Positions 5,158 through 7,505 of a DNA stretch of 7,505 bases are shown here, piece after piece. A model generated the notes under the pieces. That model was not told the DNA's origin. It made no database searches and saw nothing but the letters and a program-made list of their open reading frames with translations. Made by a program: the position numbers and the translations under genes. The stretch is from an uncultured Sphingobium sp. (GTDB lineage: Bacteria > Pseudomonadota > Alphaproteobacteria > Sphingomonadales > Sphingomonadaceae): positions 1 through 7,505 of the forward strand of contig CAMLFF010000158.1 of NCBI GenBank assembly GCA_946479185.1. The letters are read 5' to 3'. Positions within the stretch are counted from its first letter, which is position 1, and the number at the start of each line of letters is the position of its first letter.

Positions 5158-6716
5158 TAGCTGACCACCACCTCGACCAGATTTGGCCCATCCGCCGCAA
5201 ACGCCTTCTCCAGTGCGAGCTTGAGCGCAGCCGCATCGGACACCTGCTCGCAGGCCGTGATGCCATGTCCCTTCGCCAAGGCGCAGAAATCGAGCCCTGA
5301 AAGATCCGTGCCGACCACGCGCTGCATGCCGAAGGTCTGGCCGAAGTCGCGCAGCGCCTGATATTTGCCATTATTGATGATGACGAAGGTGATGTCTGCC
5401 TCAAGCTGGAAGGCAGAGAAGAGCGCCTGAATGCCATACATGGCCGATCCGTCACCGATGAGCGCAACGACGCGATCCGTGGGCCGGGCAAGCGCAACGC
5501 CGACGGCTGCTGGCATGCCATAACCAAGGCCGCCGCTTGCGGTCGTGAAGAAGCAATCGGGCCGGTTGATGTGCAGATAAGCTTGCATGGCCGAGCGGGA
5601 GCTGGGCGCTTCTTCCACGATGCTCGCATTGGCGGGCAAGGACTGCGCAATCACTTGCATTGCGCGCCGGTCGTCCAGCACATCGGGGTTGAGCGTCGCG
5701 GGCGTCGGACGGGGTGAAGGGGTTGGGCGGCTGGATGTCGCGCCGAGCGAGAGCAATGTCTGCGCGATGGCGCGTGTGTTGCCGAGGATGGCATTGCCCA
5801 CCGGCGCCCAGGATAGGACTGCGGGATTGTCGCCCACTGTCCAGCATTGCGCATCTTCGGGCAGATGAGGCCCAAAACCCTCGGCATGATAGAGGTTGAG
5901 CGGGCCGCCCATCGTCACGATCAGGTCATGCTCGGCGAGCAGGGCGTTCATCCGCTCCTTGAAGGCGGGCACGAAGCCACGGAACAGCGGATGATCCTCC
6001 GGAAACACATTCCGGCTGGCATAAGGGGCGGTATAGACCGAGGCGTTTTGTTGCTCGGCAAGCGCAACCATTGGCTCCCACGCATTGTCGCGCGCGATGC
6101 CGGCGCCAAGAATGAAGGCGGGGCTTTGGGCCTTGGCAATCGCGCTGGCGAGGCGGGCAATTGCATCCGGGTCGCCGGGGTTGAGCGTGGCGATGCTGCG
6201 GGCGGATACCCAATCGCATTCCATATCCCAGTCATCGATCGGCACCGAGACGAACACCGGTCCGTGCGGCGGCGTCATCGCCTCATAATATGCGCGGGCA
6301 ATCGCCAGTGGTACGTCTTGCGCGCGCGCTGGTTCGCACGCCCATTTGACGAAGGGGCGCGGAAATTCCGTCGCGCGCTCGGCATGGAGAAAGGCTTCGA
6401 ACGGCATGATCGAGCGGGCCTGCTGCCCGGCGGTGACGATGAGCGGCGTCTGGTTTTTATAGGCGGAGAAGAGATTGCCCAGCGCATGGCCGGTGCCCGC
6501 CGAACTGTGGAGGTTTACCAGCGCGGCATTGCGCGTTGCCAGCGCATAGCCATCCGCCATGCCGATCACGATGGATTCTTGAAGGCCAAGGATATAGCGG
6601 AAATCGTCTGGGAAATCACGGAACATGGGCAGTTCTGTCGAGCCGGGATTGCCGAAGATGGTGGTGATGCCAAGCTCGCGCAAAAGGCGGATGGTGGCGT
6701 CGCGGACTGTCGGCAT
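5157..6716 (-). CDS. mdlC: benzoylformate decarboxylase-type ThDP-dependent enzyme
   Basis: The product (519 residues from the chosen start) aligns along its length with benzoylformate decarboxylase (MdlC, 528 residues), which converts phenylglyoxylate to benzaldehyde and CO2 with thiamine diphosphate and Mg2+. With Met at 6716, key residues fall on the numbers known for the P. putida enzyme: Ser26 (NPGSTEL), Glu47 (LQES) and His70 (NLHSSAGTG). The second active-site histidine is His277 in LYHAEGF (His281 in MdlC). The ThDP/Mg motif begins GDGS (421-424) and ends at INNG. Substrate-pocket Ala454, Leu455 and Phe458 match MdlC Ala460, Leu461 and Phe464. An ATG at 6734 would add six residues (MSLESM) but lacks a ribosome-binding site, whereas GGAG lies six bases before 6716. 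The stop is at the edge of the inverted-repeat element. Other aryl-2-oxoacids are possible substrates. Confidence 0.92.
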   Translation of the reverse strand: MPTVRDATIRLLRELGITTIFGNPGSTELPMFRDFPDDFRYILGLQESIVIGMADGYALATRNAALVNLHSSAGTGHALGNLFSAYKNQTPLIVTAGQQARSIMPFEAFLHAERATEFPRPFVKWACEPARAQDVPLAIARAYYEAMTPPHGPVFVSVPIDDWDMECDWVSARSIATLNPGDPDAIARLASAIAKAQSPAFILGAGIARDNAWEPMVALAEQQNASVYTAPYASRNVFPEDHPLFRGFVPAFKERMNALLAEHDLIVTMGGPLNLYHAEGFGPHLPEDAQCWTVGDNPAVLSWAPVGNAILGNTRAIAQTLLSLGATSSRPTPSPRPTPATLNPDVLDDRRAMQVIAQSLPANASIVEEAPSSRSAMQAYLHINRPDCFFTTASGGLGYGMPAAVGVALARPTDRVVALIGDGSAMYGIQALFSAFQLEADITFVIINNGKYQALRDFGQTFGMQRVVGTDLSGLDFCALAKGHGITACEQVSDAAALKLALEKAFAADGPNLVEVVVS

Positions 6717-6734
6717 CATACTCTCCAGGCTCAT

Positions 6735-6808
6735 TTTCAGTTTTCATTATCGCAAGTGCAGGTCATGTCGCCTATTGCAAATTGCCCACTGAGGCATACG
6801 GATGTTGC
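6735..6808. promoter_or_regulatory. divergent promoter/operator region between the decarboxylase and LysR-type genes
   Basis: This short region serves both divergent genes. It holds a perfect dyad GCAA-A-TTGC (6777-6785) and an overlapping TGCC-N6-GGCA (6783-6796), either of which could be a LysR-type binding site. On the minus strand GATAAT (6751-6746) resembles a -10 box for the decarboxylase gene; no good -35 was found. LysR-type proteins usually bind between themselves and a divergent target gene, so the arrangement is typical. The exact sites are inference. Confidence 0.5.
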
Positions 6809-7505
6809 ATGACCTTCGAGCGGCATTTGCTGGCGGCATTTCAGGCGGTCGCCGATCATGGCACAGTAGGCCGGGCCGCGCGGGCGCTCAATGGCTCACA
6901 ACCGACAATTTCCCGACACATCCGCAGCCTGGAAGAGCAGTTGGGCGAACCGTTGTTCGACCGGGATAGCAAGGGCATGCACCTGACGCTTGCGGGTGCA
7001 GAGTTGCTGCCGCGCGTCCGGCTGCTCCTTTACGAGATGGCGGCAGCGCAGGACATGATCGACGCGCATCGCGGATTGAAACGTGGCGCGATCCGCATCG
7101 GCGGCGTGGCAGCAATTGCACGCTCGCTTTTTCCGGAGGTGCTGGCGCTGGTGAATGAGCGTGCGCCCGATCTGCGCATCGAACTCACTGTCGGCTCGCA
7201 AGACCAGGTGCTGGTCGCGCTGGCTGACCGCGAGGTCGACATCATCTTTGCTGAGGAGCCGCCCGCCGAAATCGAGGTGGTGCGATTGGGCACGAGCGGC
7301 TTCAAAGACCGATGCGTCACCTTCTGCGCTCCATCAAACCCGCTGGCGGGGAAGGGGGCGACGCCCCTTGTCGCCGATGTTCTGAACGCACGTTGGGCGA
7401 TGCCCCGTAGTGATGCGACGCCCCGTCGTCAGTTTGAAACGCTGGTCCGATCTCTCGGTTTCGCACCGCCGAAAAGCAGCCTTCAAACGGATTCAGTCGA
7501 GACGG
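6809..7505 (+). CDS. LysR-type transcriptional regulator, 3' end beyond the window
   Basis: ATG 6809 opens a frame with no stop to the window end (232 codons plus one base). The N-terminus is a LysR winged helix-turn-helix: FERHLLAAFQAVADHGTVGRAARAL, then GSQPTISRHIRSLEEQLG (29-46) as the recognition region, then LFDRDSKGMHLTLAGAELL (49-67). A linker helix (about 68-90) leads into the effector-binding domain, which starts near GAIRIGGVAAI (93-103). About 70 residues are missing compared with a usual length near 300. It is transcribed divergently from the benzoylformate-decarboxylase-type gene and probably activates it in response to a pathway intermediate. That target is inferred from position. 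No strong ribosome-binding site was seen; GAGG (6791-6794) is rather far from the start. Confidence 0.9.
   Translation, partial: MTFERHLLAAFQAVADHGTVGRAARALNGSQPTISRHIRSLEEQLGEPLFDRDSKGMHLTLAGAELLPRVRLLLYEMAAAQDMIDAHRGLKRGAIRIGGVAAIARSLFPEVLALVNERAPDLRIELTVGSQDQVLVALADREVDIIFAEEPPAEIEVVRLGTSGFKDRCVTFCAPSNPLAGKGATPLVADVLNARWAMPRSDATPRRQFETLVRSLGFAPPKSSLQTDSVET

Noticed and set aside
5847..6812. Plus-strand open frame (321 codons) opposite the decarboxylase gene
   Set aside because: It is antisense to a gene with conserved ThDP-enzyme motifs. The product is low-complexity, rich in Arg and Gly, with no domain.
1..7505. CRISPR array, tRNA or rRNA genes
   Set aside because: No regularly spaced direct repeats and no tRNA- or rRNA-like segments were seen on either strand.

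Overview
The window looks like part of an alphaproteobacterial genome, most likely a sphingomonad (Sphingobium, Novosphingobium or Sphingomonas type). Three things suggest this: the GC-rich coding sequence, a gtcatcccgg-type palindromic repeat of a kind I know from that order, and a Rieske oxygenase with no electron-transfer genes beside it, which is common in sphingomonads. The genus is inferred, not shown.

Layout. Positions 1-933 (+) hold an alpha/beta hydrolase cut by the window edge, followed by a 17-codon ORF of unclear status. A MarR/HpaR-type regulator (1020-1469, +) comes next. Behind it is an AT-rich possible operator region and a 30-bp-arm palindromic repeat (1571-1654). Positions 1730-4514 (+) form a tight three-gene run: Rieske dioxygenase large subunit (benzoate dioxygenase alpha type), small subunit (joined by an ATGA overlap), and a ketopantoate-reductase-family 2-oxoacid/2-hydroxyacid oxidoreductase. 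A structured stretch (4523-4645) follows. Then comes a segment of about 508 bp (4650-5157) with near-perfect 18-bp terminal inverted repeats and flanking TA/CTAG, enclosing one small predicted membrane protein. On the minus strand, 6716-5157 encodes a benzoylformate-decarboxylase-type ThDP enzyme. A LysR-type regulator (6809 to the window end, +) is divergent from it and incomplete.

How the genes may work together (inference). Some ketopantoate-reductase-family proteins are NAD-dependent D-mandelate dehydrogenases. A mandelate-like hydroxyacid could be oxidised to an aryl glyoxylate, decarboxylated to an aldehyde by the ThDP enzyme, oxidised to the aromatic acid by an aldehyde dehydrogenase outside the window, and dihydroxylated by the Rieske oxygenase. 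The MarR and LysR regulators would control the two arms. The aldehyde dehydrogenase, the oxygenase reductase/ferredoxin and the cis-diol dehydrogenase are not in the window.

The most unusual item is the 508-bp inverted-repeat-bounded segment. It appears to have inserted exactly at the TAG stop codon of the decarboxylase gene, between two convergent transcription units, leaving that reading frame intact.
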